Positions 36,751 to 44,623 of a stretch of DNA of 64,000 bases are shown here, in pieces. The notes under the pieces were generated by a model that did no database searches, was not told the origin of the DNA, and worked only from the letters and a program-made list of their open reading frames with translations. A program made the translations under genes and the position numbers. Each line of letters begins with the position of its first letter. Within the stretch, counting starts at the first letter, position 1. The DNA is from CAVVIH01 sp963748295. GTDB taxonomy: Bacteria > Acidobacteriota > Vicinamibacteria > Vicinamibacterales > 2-12-FULL-66-21. The stretch lies in NCBI GenBank assembly GCA_963748295.1, contig CAVVIH010000008.1, forward strand, positions 1-64,000, given 5' to 3'.

Positions 36751-38178
36751 ATGCGCATGCGCCATCTTTGTATCGCAACTCTCGCAGCCGCTCTGGCCGC
36801 GCTGCAATCGACGAATGCCGCCGGGCCCGGCGACTGGCCGCGGTTCCGCGGTCCCGACGGCGGCGGCGTGGCCGACGGCTCGACGCTGCCGCAGAACTGG
36901 TCGACCACGACCAACGTCGCCTGGAGCATCGACGTCCCCGGCCGCGGATGGTCGTCGCCGATCGTCTGGCGCGATCGCGTGTTCCTCACCTCCGCGGTCA
37001 GCCCCGGCACGTTCAAGGCGCCATCGACCGGCATCTACGGCAACGACTACGCCGCGGAGCTGCAGAAGCAGGGGTTGGCGGACGACGAGATCCTGAAGAA
37101 GGTCGTCAACCGCGACATCGAGCTGACCACCGAATCCGGCGACATCAGCTACGTCGTCATGGCGGTCGACGCGAAGAGCGGCAAGGTGTTGTGGCAGCAG
37201 GAGGCGCACAAAGGCAAACCGTTCGGCGGGCGGCACCGCAAGAACACGTATGCGTCGGAAACGCCGGTCACCGACGGCGAGCGCATTTACGCCTCCTTCG
37301 GCGGCAACGTCGGCGTGTTCTGTTATTCGATGGACGGCAAGCTGCTGTGGAAGCGATCGTGGGCGCCGCAGCCGATCTACCTCGACTTCGGAACCGCGTC
37401 GTCGCCCGTCGTGCACGGCGGCCGCGTCTACCAGCTTCACGACAACGACGGGCAGGCGTTTCTCGCCGCGCTCGACGCGAAAACGGGCGAAGAACTCTGG
37501 ACGGTGAAGAGGGTCGATTCTTCATCGCGTCTTACCTCGGGGTGGGCGACGCCGTTCGTATGGGAAGCCGTCGGGCGCACCGAGATCGTCACGATCGGGC
37601 GGGGCTTCGTGATCAGCTACGACATGAGCGGCAACGAGCTGTGGCGCATGAAGGGGATGACGCAGGCGACGCCGAGTCCGGTTGCGGCCGATGGACTGCT
37701 GTATGTCGGATCGGGATCACAGGGAGAGGCGAACCGGCCGCTGATGGCGGTCAAGCCAGGCGCCAAGGGAGACATCTCGCTGAAGGAAGGCGAGCAGAGC
37801 AATCAGTTCGTCGCCTGGTTCCAGCCGCGCATGTCAGGCTACACGCCGTCGCCGCTCGTCTACCGCGGACGCGTCTACGCGATCAACGACAACGGCGTCC
37901 TCCAGGTCGCTGACGCGAAGACCGGCGTGGAGGTCTACAAGGCGCGCGTCGGCGGAGGCGGCCAGACCTTCTCGAGCTCTCCGCTGGCGAGTGAGGGGTT
38001 GATCTATCTGATCAGCGAGGACGGTGAAGGGTTCGTGCTCCGGGCCGGCGACAAATACGACGAGATTTCGAAAAACAGCCTCGGAGAGATGAGCTTCGCT
38101 TCGCCCGCGGCCGATGCTGAGAGCCTTTATATCCGCACCCAGACGAAGCTGTATAGGATCGCCGGCGGCAAGAAATAG
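36751..38178 (+). CDS. Secreted PQQ-binding-like beta-propeller protein 3
   Basis: Intact, 475 residues. Signal peptide (CIATLAAALAALQSTNA), then the DWPRFRGPDGGGVADG opening common in planctomycete and acidobacterial propellers, and blades such as SPIVWRDRVFLTSAV, YVVMAVDAKSGKVLWQQEAH, ETPVTDGERIYASFGGNVGV, AALDAKTGEELWTVKR, GRVYAINDNGVLQVADAKTG and YRIAGGKK. It belongs with BamB/quinoprotein-like repeats; whether it binds PQQ is unclear. No partner genes adjacent. Confidence 0.9.
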   Translation: MRMRHLCIATLAAALAALQSTNAAGPGDWPRFRGPDGGGVADGSTLPQNWSTTTNVAWSIDVPGRGWSSPIVWRDRVFLTSAVSPGTFKAPSTGIYGNDYAAELQKQGLADDEILKKVVNRDIELTTESGDISYVVMAVDAKSGKVLWQQEAHKGKPFGGRHRKNTYASETPVTDGERIYASFGGNVGVFCYSMDGKLLWKRSWAPQPIYLDFGTASSPVVHGGRVYQLHDNDGQAFLAALDAKTGEELWTVKRVDSSSRLTSGWATPFVWEAVGRTEIVTIGRGFVISYDMSGNELWRMKGMTQATPSPVAADGLLYVGSGSQGEANRPLMAVKPGAKGDISLKEGEQSNQFVAWFQPRMSGYTPSPLVYRGRVYAINDNGVLQVADAKTGVEVYKARVGGGGQTFSSSPLASEGLIYLISEDGEGFVLRAGDKYDEISKNSLGEMSFASPAADAESLYIRTQTKLYRIAGGKK

Positions 38179-38189
38179 ATCGGATACAG

Positions 38190-38510
38190 CTAAATCAGCG
38201 GCTTCAGCTCCCACTCGGGATCGTCCGTCAGCGCCGCGTATTCTTCGGCGGTAATCGACCGGTTGGCGTACTGGCACGACAGCACGAACAGCTCGCGGCT
38301 CTCGATCCAGTCGGCCCTGACCACTCGCGCCGGCAGCGTCGTGCCGGAACGCGTCGTGAGTTCGAGGCTTTCCTCTGGCTTGGGGATGGACGGAACGTTG
38401 ATCTTCTTCCGGAAGCGCATCGCCGCATGGTCGATCGGATACCCGTTCTCGTCGAGCGCCCGGACCTTCATGTTTGGGACGCGCAGGCTCACTTCCACTT
38501 CCCTTGACAT
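38190..38510 (-). CDS. Small conserved-looking protein, unknown
   Basis: 106 residues, acidic-neutral, no membrane segment. MSREVEVSLRVPNMKVRALD at the start and a C-terminal WELKPLI. The middle part (TTRSGTTLPARVVRADWIES, RELFVLSCQYANRSITAEEY) could form a small beta barrel. No family recognised. Convergent with the PQQ propeller gene, 11 bases away, and divergent from the UspA gene. Confidence 0.6.
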   Translation of the reverse strand: MSREVEVSLRVPNMKVRALDENGYPIDHAAMRFRKKINVPSIPKPEESLELTTRSGTTLPARVVRADWIESRELFVLSCQYANRSITAEEYAALTDDPEWELKPLI

Positions 38511-38570
38511 AGCCTAAATTATGCGTGATCACGCCGCCGCGGTGCCATACTGCAGCTGGATCTCCTCACG

Positions 38571-39464
38571 ATGAGCGCCACCACTGTTCTCTGCCCCATC
38601 GATTTCTCTGACGAATCCAGGAACGCGCTGCGGTGGGCGCGCGTGGTCGCGCGCAGGCGGCAGGCCACCCTGATCGTCCTGCACGCCGTCGAACCGCTCC
38701 TGGCGGAAGCCGCTCGCGTGAGCCGCGGACAGGCGCTTGGAGACGCCGAAACCGAAGCAGCCATGCGCGAGTTCGTCCAGGCGACCGTGCCGGAGGGCGC
38801 GACGGCGCTCGATCGCGTAACGTGCCGCGTGCGCGTCGGCGAGCCGGCGCAAGCCATTCTCGACGAAGCCGCAAAGGAACGGCCGCTGCTCCTCGTCATG
38901 GGCACGCACGGCCTGGGCGGATTCAGGAAGCTGCTCGTCGGGTCGACCACCGAGCGTGTGCTGCGCGGCGCCCGCCAGCCGGTGCTTGCGGTGCCTCCGT
39001 CGCCGGACCGGGCGCCGAGCAACGACGATCCGTCTTCGGCCATCAAGCGGATCCTCGTCGGGACCGATTTCAGCCCGGCATCGATGGAAGCGCTGCGCTG
39101 GTCGGCCGGCTTCGCGCGCGAAATCGGCGTCCCGCTGCTGATCGCGCACATCGTCGTGCCAACCACCGTGGCGCCGGCCTGGCAGTCGCTCGCCGAACGG
39201 GCCGATGAGTCGCGCCTGACCGAAGCGCGGCAGCGGATGGACGAACTGTCGACGGAGTTCCCCGGGTTGAAGGTCGAGACCCTCGTCGCGCTCGATCGCG
39301 CCGAGGACGGGCTCGCGGCGCTCGCCGAAGAGCGCGGCGCCGGGATGATCGTGCTGGGCCTCAGCAGCGAGGAAGGGGCATTCGCGACTCACCCCGGAAC
39401 GATTGCCTATCGAGTGCTCTGCATCGCCAAGGCGCTCGTGCTGCTCGTGCCACGAGGGGCGTAG
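38571..39464 (+). CDS. Tandem universal stress protein (two UspA domains)
   Basis: 297 residues. Domain 1 (1-145) starts TTVLCPIDFSDESRNALRWA and carries the ATP-binding signature GTHGLGGFRKLLVGSTTERV. Domain 2 (~155-297) starts KRILVGTDFSPASMEALRWS but its signature (VLGLSSEEGAFATHPGTIAY) is degenerate, so probably only domain 1 binds ATP. Cytoplasmic. Function in stress adaptation is inferred from the family. Confidence 0.93.
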   Translation: MSATTVLCPIDFSDESRNALRWARVVARRRQATLIVLHAVEPLLAEAARVSRGQALGDAETEAAMREFVQATVPEGATALDRVTCRVRVGEPAQAILDEAAKERPLLLVMGTHGLGGFRKLLVGSTTERVLRGARQPVLAVPPSPDRAPSNDDPSSAIKRILVGTDFSPASMEALRWSAGFAREIGVPLLIAHIVVPTTVAPAWQSLAERADESRLTEARQRMDELSTEFPGLKVETLVALDRAEDGLAALAEERGAGMIVLGLSSEEGAFATHPGTIAYRVLCIAKALVLLVPRGA

Positions 39465-39530
39465 CGCTGGCTGGCAGACCTGAAGGTCTGCGCTACGACA
39501 AGGTCTGCGCTACGGATCTCGAGGCTGCCC
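39464..39530. repeat. Repeat with units AAGGTCTGCGCTACG (family E)
   Basis: GGCAGACCTGAAGGTCTGCGCTACG followed by ACAAGGTCTGCGCTACGG lies between convergent genes (uspA and the methyltransferase). CAGACC and GGTCTG form a short hairpin, so it may terminate transcription. Confidence 0.6.
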
Positions 39531-39535
39531 GACCT

Positions 39536-40204
39536 CTACTGGCCGACTTCGAAGACCAGGAAGTATTGATACGGCAGGAACGTGTGCTCCGTCGCGAGGC
39601 GGAAACCGTTCGCCGTCATCTGCTTCACGAGATCCTCGCGCGCGATCTTCATGCCCACCGGCGGTCCGACCGGCAGTTCCCGCTTGTGGAAGTCGATCAT
39701 GACGACCCGGCCGCCGGGCTTCAGGAGTTTTTTCATCTTCGCGAGGTAGCCCGGCTGATCGTCGATGTGGTGCCAGACATCCACGATCAGAAACCGATCG
39801 ACAGGCTGCGGCAGCAGCGGATCGTCGGGCGGCGCGAGGATGGTCGAGAGGTTCGTCAGGCCGGCGTCGCGGGCGCGGGTGTTGAGGTGGCGGATCATCT
39901 CCGGGCTGACGTCCACCGCGTAGACGCGGCCCGACGCGCCGACATGTTTGGCCAGCCGCAGCGCGAAGTAACCCGAGCCGGCGCCGATATCCGCAATCAC
40001 CTCGCCTTCCTTGACCGCGAGCGCCTCCATCACCTCGTGCGGCTTCTGGTACGCGTCGCGCTTCGGATCCTCGAGCGCTTTGATGTATGCCGCCGGATTG
40101 TCGTGGAGCTTGTGGGCTTCCTGCGGCGTGGCTGCCGTCTGGGCGCCGAGCCGGGTGCAGGAGAACAGCAAAACGCCGAACAACAGGACGATCGTGCGTT
40201 TCAT
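39536..40204 (-). CDS. Exported class I SAM-dependent methyltransferase
   Basis: 222 residues from ATG 40204. A signal sequence (TIVLLFGVLLFSCTRLGAQ) with a possible lipobox LLFSC precedes a methyltransferase domain: GEVIADIGAGSGYFALRLAK (motif I), VYAVDVSPEMI, DRFLIVDVWHHI, LKPGGRVVMIDFHKRE. The fold is complete, yet SAM is not normally available in the periplasm. Similar exported proteins occur widely in environmental bacteria; their substrate is unknown. Confidence 0.85.
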   Translation of the reverse strand: MKRTIVLLFGVLLFSCTRLGAQTAATPQEAHKLHDNPAAYIKALEDPKRDAYQKPHEVMEALAVKEGEVIADIGAGSGYFALRLAKHVGASGRVYAVDVSPEMIRHLNTRARDAGLTNLSTILAPPDDPLLPQPVDRFLIVDVWHHIDDQPGYLAKMKKLLKPGGRVVMIDFHKRELPVGPPVGMKIAREDLVKQMTANGFRLATEHTFLPYQYFLVFEVGQ

Positions 40205-40233
40205 ATACGCTCCTAACACCCAGCCTCCGAAGA

Positions 40234-40605
40234 CTATTCCCTGGGCAGCAAGAAATGTGGATTCTCGATCAGGCCAATCAGGTTGCCGAACGGATCGGCG
40301 ACCGTGGCGACCTTGATTCCGTCACCGACGTCCTCCGCCGGCGAAACGACGCCCGCGCCGCTGCGGACGAACTGATCGATGGCGTCTTCTATTTTGACGA
40401 CTCTCCAGTAGGCAACAGTTCCACCTCGCCCCGCGCCGGCGACCGACTGGTCTGGATTGAGGCCCAGCTCGTAGCCGCCGATGTTGAAGCCGACGTAGAA
40501 CGGCTGATCGAAGTAGGGCTGCTGATTGAAGGCGTTCGCGTACCACGCCTTCGCGCGGTCCAGATCGGGGACGTGATAGATGACGGTTGCCAGGCCTTTG
40601 ATCAT
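40234..40605 (-). CDS. VOC (glyoxalase/bleomycin resistance) family protein
   Basis: 123 residues from ATG 40605 (in-frame ATG at 40626 is the alternative). One VOC repeat pair: LATVIYHVPDLDRAKAWYAN (His ligand), FYVGFNIGGYELGLNPDQ (Glu ligand), VAYWRVVKIEDAIDQFV and VATVADPFGNLIGLIENPHF (Glu ligand). Probably a metal-dependent lyase or binding protein. 29 bases downstream of its stop lies the methyltransferase start on the same strand. Confidence 0.9.
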   Translation of the reverse strand: MIKGLATVIYHVPDLDRAKAWYANAFNQQPYFDQPFYVGFNIGGYELGLNPDQSVAGAGRGGTVAYWRVVKIEDAIDQFVRSGAGVVSPAEDVGDGIKVATVADPFGNLIGLIENPHFLLPRE

Positions 40606-40623
40606 TGGTTGACTCCGTTCGGT

Positions 40624-40726
40624 CACGTGCGACGTGCTACGTGCTGATGTGCGACGTGCAGCTTGTCACGTGCTACGTGCGTACGTGCTACGTGCGGCTT
40701 GTCACGTGCACGTGCTACGTGCGATA
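40624..40726. repeat. GTGCTACGTGC-type repeat tract (family B)
   Basis: About ten units of (T/C)ACGTGC in the antisense orientation of family B, including GTCACGTGC and GCTACGTGC variants, between the VOC gene start and the hypothetical membrane protein, whose last codons are read from the repeat. Confidence 0.8.
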
Positions 40727-41217
40727 GCGTCAGCGTGACGGGCCGAACTAGTCGCCAGTTCGCGCAAGAGCGCTTCGGCAGCCCACGCCTCTGACCTGAA
40801 CCCGATGTAGTACATCAGCACATGGAATGCCGCGACACACGATAACCACGCCAACCCGTCGAATATCCCCCGGACGCCAAGGCAGAAAGGCAATATAGCA
40901 AAGCCAAACATCAGGATGCCGGCACTCGGGTGAATGCTGATCTGCACATCCAGCACGCTACCGTCTCCGGCTGGACGAATGGTCCCTCTGATGCGCGGCC
41001 GGTACGAGTTCCTTCCACGCGCAAAATAGCTCAAGCGGATTCGACCCGAACGAATTTGACCCACAAACCGCGCATCGACGTTGTCCCTGACTCTCCACCA
41101 ACTCGTGTCAGACACTGCCCTCAGGCGCTCGCTCAATGCATCGGGCCCCAGGCTGCTGGTGATCCGGATTCGATAGTAAGGAATCGTCAGCAAGGGAGGA
41201 CGCTTCAGTCGTATCAA
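40702..41217 (-). CDS. Hypothetical protein with C-terminal membrane helices
   Basis: 171 residues. The first ~95 residues are soluble (YYRIRITSSLGPDALSERL, WWRVRDNVDARFVGQIRSGR, YRPRIRGTIRPAGDGSVLD) and are followed by two hydrophobic helices (AGILMFGFAILPFCLGVRGI, GLAWLSCVAAFHVLMYYIGF). The last residues come from the repeat tract. No family recognised. Start overlaps the stop of the upstream gene (ATGA). Confidence 0.6.
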   Translation of the reverse strand: MIRLKRPPLLTIPYYRIRITSSLGPDALSERLRAVSDTSWWRVRDNVDARFVGQIRSGRIRLSYFARGRNSYRPRIRGTIRPAGDGSVLDVQISIHPSAGILMFGFAILPFCLGVRGIFDGLAWLSCVAAFHVLMYYIGFRSEAWAAEALLRELATSSARHADAIARSTCT

Positions 41218-41555
41218 CGACGCAGCATATGTTCTTTCGCCAGTGCAATTCTGGCTCTGACGTCACCAAGCGTGTGCTGCAGGCGGAATGAGGCCTTATC
41301 CGGCTCGCCAGGATCCAGACGCATCCACAGCGTCACGTTTTCCCGGACCTGCCAGTATGCGCTGCTGTCGCGGATCGTCAGGGTTCGCGGCTCATCCAAT
41401 CGCTTGTCGATTACGGTGAACGCCTCCCAGCCATCGCCCGACTGCTCTATGGCATTGGCGAGCAGCTTCTCCATTTGTTGAAGCGCGTCGTGCTCCCGCC
41501 GCCGGCTCTCGACATGTACGGGCAATCGACGGTTCGTCCCCGATTGCGGTGCCAT
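41214..41555 (-). CDS. Hypothetical 113-residue protein
   Basis: Mostly soluble. A helix (HDALQQMEKLLANAIEQSGD) is followed by beta-like segments (WEAFTVIDKRLDEPRTLTIR, YWQVRENVTLWMRLDPGEPD) and RARIALAKEHMLRR. The YWQVRENV phrase resembles WWRVRDNV of the downstream gene, hinting at related folds. Start is uncertain; the ATG at 41555 is used. No family recognised. Confidence 0.45.
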   Translation of the reverse strand: MAPQSGTNRRLPVHVESRRREHDALQQMEKLLANAIEQSGDGWEAFTVIDKRLDEPRTLTIRDSSAYWQVRENVTLWMRLDPGEPDKASFRLQHTLGDVRARIALAKEHMLRR

Positions 41556-41674
41556 TCGCGAAAATCACCATGGTCGGCGCGACACGCATGGAAGTCACCG
41601 GGCGATCTCGAACCAAGCCGAATCGCTGTGTCAGACTCGAACCCGGTGTAAACGCTCGCCTATCAGCTCCGCTT

Positions 41675-41944
41675 TCACGAGTACCCCGTCAGCGCGCCGT
41701 CTGAAGACGCTCCAGTCATCTCAGTCGAACCATCGTCGTAGGTGACCGTGCCCCGCACAGCCCAGGCGGTGATGGTGTCCGCAGAGGTGTTGCGCAACGT
41801 CAGGACGACCCATCGATCGATGACCTCGGCTTTCCAGACGGGCATCGCCTGCAGTGGGTCGGACTGCGGTGACGCCGCGGCAAGTGTGCTCATCGCAAGA
41901 ATCGCGAGAGCCTGCCCGCCGTTAGAGAGCCTTTCGCAGATCAT
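41675..41944 (-). CDS. Small secreted protein, unknown
   Basis: 89 residues from ATG 41944. A probable signal peptide (GGQALAILAMSTLAAASPQ) leads to a beta-rich mature part (MPVWKAEVIDRWVVLTLRNT, ADTITAWAVRGTVTYDDGST). The phrase VLTLRNTSADTITAWAV resembles small immunoglobulin-like accessory domains. It overlaps the end of the HIT-like gene by 23 bases. Confidence 0.55.
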   Translation of the reverse strand: MICERLSNGGQALAILAMSTLAAASPQSDPLQAMPVWKAEVIDRWVVLTLRNTSADTITAWAVRGTVTYDDGSTEMTGASSDGALTGYS

Positions 41945-42239
41945 GCGCGAGTGCCTCGAGGTACTTGACCCGGTCGTCGAGGTTCGGGGGTCCGAGCAAC
42001 CTGCCATGCTCATCGCCAGTGAGTGACTCATCGGCGATGTCGCTCCGATGCTGTCTGAGAATTGCTACCGCATGCCCGCGGGACAACTGCGTGGGGTCGA
42101 GGGTGACGATGCAGTGGTCGTCCATGTACAGCCAGCGATCACAAGGCACAAGCGTCTCCGCTCCACTGGCACCCTGTAGTGGTGCCAAAACGGTTAGCTC
42201 TTTCTCATTGAGGCAGAATGTGCACTTGGCTTCAGTCAC
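41922..42239 (-). CDS. HIT-like protein
   Basis: About 105 residues from GTG 42239. TEAKCTFCLNEKELTVLAPL has a Cys pair typical of HIT N-termini, and VPCDRWLYMDDHCIVTLDPT, QLSRGHAVAILRQHRSDIAD follow the HIT pattern, in which GHxxxxxxxH sits where the histidine triad normally lies. The exact HxHxH triad is not preserved, so nucleotide hydrolysis is doubtful. Eight bases downstream of the previous gene's stop. Confidence 0.5.
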   Translation of the reverse strand: MTEAKCTFCLNEKELTVLAPLQGASGAETLVPCDRWLYMDDHCIVTLDPTQLSRGHAVAILRQHRSDIADESLTGDEHGRLLGPPNLDDRVKYLEALAHDLRKAL

Positions 42240-42246
42240 GACGCGC

Positions 42247-42617
42247 TCAACCAGCGGCCAATGCCGCGAGACGCAGGCGGAGCTGATCTGTCGAATCTTC
42301 CACCAGCCCGACGTTGGGGTGATAACGAAAACCAGAATGTGTTGAAGCGGCAGCCTCGAGCGCAAGCGCTGCCTCGCGCTCGCAACGTATGAACCCACGC
42401 GCGAGTATATGTTCCGGATGATCGTCGAGCGCTCGGTCTGTGAGGTGAATAGCGGCGGGCAGGAGCTCCGGATCTCCGGTTTCGAACAGGTGCAACGCCT
42501 GGATCTCAGGTACTTTGGACGAGAACGAGGTCGCGCCCGCTCGAGCCTGCGCTCGAAGTCCTGCTGGTCCTCGTTCGTCCAGGAACTTCGGCGGAACCAG
42601 TCGTCGCGTGAACCCAT
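42247..42617 (-). pseudogene. TPR-like small protein, one frameshift
   Basis: Starts at ATG 42617 (MGSRDDWFRRSSWTNEDQQD) and continues FERRLERARPRSRPKYLR; a lost base near 42505 moves the frame to ALHLFETGDPELLPAAIHLT, DRALDDHPEHILARGFIRCE and ends LRLAALAAG. The DWFRxxxWxxxxxxxFxxRLxRAR opening is shared by a group of small helical TPR-like proteins of unknown function, often near other small unknown genes. Probably a sequencing indel. Confidence 0.6.
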
Positions 42618-42652
42618 AACCACGTTCTGCAGCCCGCGTTCAAAAGCACCTG

Positions 42653-42711
42653 GCACGTCGCACGTGACAAGCCGCACGTAGCACGTCGCACCCAGCACGT
42701 CGCACGTGACT
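42653..42711. repeat. GCACGT-type repeat tract (family B)
   Basis: GGCACGTCGCACGTGACAAG and three further GCACGT units, ending at GTGAC just before the small membrane protein stop. Same phrase GTGACAAG as in the tracts at 36226 and 47107. Confidence 0.8.
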
Positions 42712-42713
42712 GT

Positions 42714-42887
42714 TCAGTGAGCCAGTCGCGCGATGCGGAACGCCCAGGCCGAGAGCCCCGCGGCCGCGAGGGTCAGCAAGATCCAGAGAGGCTCGCTCAG
42801 CACGTGCGGCTCCACGAAGATCCGCCCGACATGCGCCAGGGCGATCAGGCCGAAAATCGAGCCGGATGTGAGGACGTACGCGCGCAT
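42714..42887 (-). CDS. Small two-helix membrane protein
   Basis: 57 residues from ATG 42887, preceded by GGAGGGA. Two hydrophobic helices (LTSGSIFGLIALAHVGRIFV and LWILLTLAAAGLSAWAFRIA) joined by EPHVLSEP. No family recognised. It diverges from the aspartyl protease gene. Confidence 0.6.
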   Translation of the reverse strand: MRAYVLTSGSIFGLIALAHVGRIFVEPHVLSEPLWILLTLAAAGLSAWAFRIARLAH

Positions 42888-42979
42888 CGTCGTTTCCCTC
42901 CTGCGAGACGTCTTTCGGGCGCGAGCAACGATATACGATGCCGTCTCGTCTATCCACAATACGCCAGGAGGGTCGCTCG

Positions 42980-44194
42980 ATGAGGCTCGCCGCGCTCGCC
43001 ACAATTGTTACGTCGTTGGTCGTTTCGACGGGCGCCCCGCGCGCCGCCCTTCTGCAGCAGGCGCCGACGACGGCCGTTTCGATCCCGTTCGAACTAGCGG
43101 TTCGGCACGTCGTCGTAAAAGGGACCATCGACAAGTCCCGCCCGCTGGCGTTCGTGCTCGACACCGGCGCCAACCGGGCCATCGTCAGGCTGGATGTCGC
43201 GAAGGAGCTCGGACTTTCTCTGCACGGCAATGTCAGGACCGGTGGCGCTGGCGCGGGAAGCCAGCAGGGCTTTCTGGTGAGGGACGCCACCTGGTCGCTC
43301 GCTGGCCTCGACGGGTTCGCTCAGCCTGTCACATTGGCGCTGCCGTTCACCGACCTGCCGTCCGGAATGGGCCGCGACATCGACGGCATCGTCGGCGGCG
43401 AATTCATCAGGCAGTTCGTCGTCGAGCTCGATTACCAGGCACGCAGCATTACGCTGCACGATCCAAAGACGTTCGTCTACAACGGCCGCGGCCAGACGCT
43501 TCCGATCGAGCTGAATTCGAACGGCCACCCGGTGCTGAAGGCAACCGTCACGCTGCCTGGCGGCGAGGCGATCGCAGCGCCGTTCGTGCTGGACATCGGT
43601 TCGGGGCTCGCAATCGCGCTTCACAGTCCGTTCGTCGCCCAGCACAAGCTCCCGCCGCCGGACGCGAAGACGATTCGCGGCATCGGCATGGCTGGCGCCG
43701 GCGGCAAATCACACGGACGGATCGGGCGAGTGGAGGCGCTGACGATCGGTTCGTTTACGATCAAGAACCCGATCACGGTGTTCTCGGAGGACCAGGCGGG
43801 CGCGCTTGCGAGCGCGGCGCTCGCCGGCAACATCGGCGCGCAGATCGCCAGCCGGTTCCGGATGTTCCTCGACTACAGCCGCCTGCGCATCATCCTCGAA
43901 CCGTCGCCGACGTTCGCCGAGCCATTCGATCGCGCGCACAGCGGCATCGCGCTTCGCGCCGGGGGCGCCGACTTCCGCACGTTCCGCGTTCACGAAGTGC
44001 TGGAGAATTCGCCCGCGACCGACGCCGGCATTCAGGAGGGAGACATCATCACCGCGATCGACGGCACGCCGGCCGCCGGCTTCACGCTTTCGGCAATCGC
44101 CGAAATGTTCGAGAAGCCGGGGACTTACGAGCTGACGATTCGCCGCGGCGAGCAGGTGATGACGGTGAAGCTGGCGCCGAGGAGGCTTATCTAG
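42980..44194 (+). CDS. Secreted aspartyl protease (retropepsin-like) with PDZ domain
   Basis: 404 residues from ATG 42980. Signal peptide (LAALATIVTSLVVSTGAPRA), then two retropepsin-like halves. The first has the catalytic motif LAFVLDTGANRAIV and flap-like region GIVGGEFIRQFVVELDY; the second has PFVLDIGSGLAIALHSPF, in which the DTG is DIG, and GNIGAQIASRFRMFLDYSRL. A PDZ domain closes the protein (VHEVLENSPATDAGIQEGDI, ITAIDGTPAAGFTLSAIAEM). Periplasmic protease. The second half may be substrate-binding only, or pair with the first as in pepsin. Confidence 0.85.
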   Translation: MRLAALATIVTSLVVSTGAPRAALLQQAPTTAVSIPFELAVRHVVVKGTIDKSRPLAFVLDTGANRAIVRLDVAKELGLSLHGNVRTGGAGAGSQQGFLVRDATWSLAGLDGFAQPVTLALPFTDLPSGMGRDIDGIVGGEFIRQFVVELDYQARSITLHDPKTFVYNGRGQTLPIELNSNGHPVLKATVTLPGGEAIAAPFVLDIGSGLAIALHSPFVAQHKLPPPDAKTIRGIGMAGAGGKSHGRIGRVEALTIGSFTIKNPITVFSEDQAGALASAALAGNIGAQIASRFRMFLDYSRLRIILEPSPTFAEPFDRAHSGIALRAGGADFRTFRVHEVLENSPATDAGIQEGDIITAIDGTPAAGFTLSAIAEMFEKPGTYELTIRRGEQVMTVKLAPRRLI

Positions 44195-44209
44195 GGCAAA
44201 GCCGCGGCG

Positions 44210-44413
44210 CTACTCCGGCTTCACGTTCTCAGCTCTCGGACCCTTCGGACCCTGACCAACAGTGAACGACACCCGCTGTCCTTCACGCAGATCATCAAAG
44301 CTGGTCCCGACGCAGCCGGTTTGATGAAAGAAATATTCGGTGCCGTCAGGTGCGGCGATGAATCCGAAGCCCTTGTCAGTCTTGCGCTTGATCGTGCCAC
44401 TCATCGATGCCAT
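44210..44413 (-). CDS. Cold-shock domain protein
   Basis: 67 residues from ATG 44413. Typical cold-shock fold with RNP1 KGFGFIAAPDG and RNP2-like YFFHQT, ending GPKGPRAENVKPE. Binds single-stranded nucleic acid. Transcribed in the same direction as the tRNA-Arg gene just upstream. Confidence 0.93.
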   Translation of the reverse strand: MASMSGTIKRKTDKGFGFIAAPDGTEYFFHQTGCVGTSFDDLREGQRVSFTVGQGPKGPRAENVKPE

Positions 44414-44488
44414 GTCTACACCTTCTCCAGTAAAGCCCCGTTGAGATCTTAACTGAACGAGCAAAACATGATTCACCCGAGCGAAGGG

Positions 44489-44565
44489 TGGCGCGCCCTG
44501 CAAGACTCGAACTTGCGACCTCCTGGTTCGTAGCCAGACGCTCTATCCAACTGAGCTAAGGGCGC
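44489..44565 (-). tRNA. tRNA-Arg (ACG)
   Basis: The minus strand reads GCGCCCTTAGCTCAGTTGGA at the 5' end, with an anticodon stem-loop CTGGCTACGAACCAG (anticodon ACG), T-loop GTTCGAGTC and an encoded CCA at the 3' end; acceptor stem GCGCCC/GGGCGC pairs. Length 77. The wobble A34 is the substrate of TadA, encoded at 26896-27354. Confidence 0.95.
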
Positions 44566-44623
44566 GGGGACCGGGCCGACTACGCGGCCGGACAGCGGGT
44601 AACAAAACAACGAGTATATCAGA

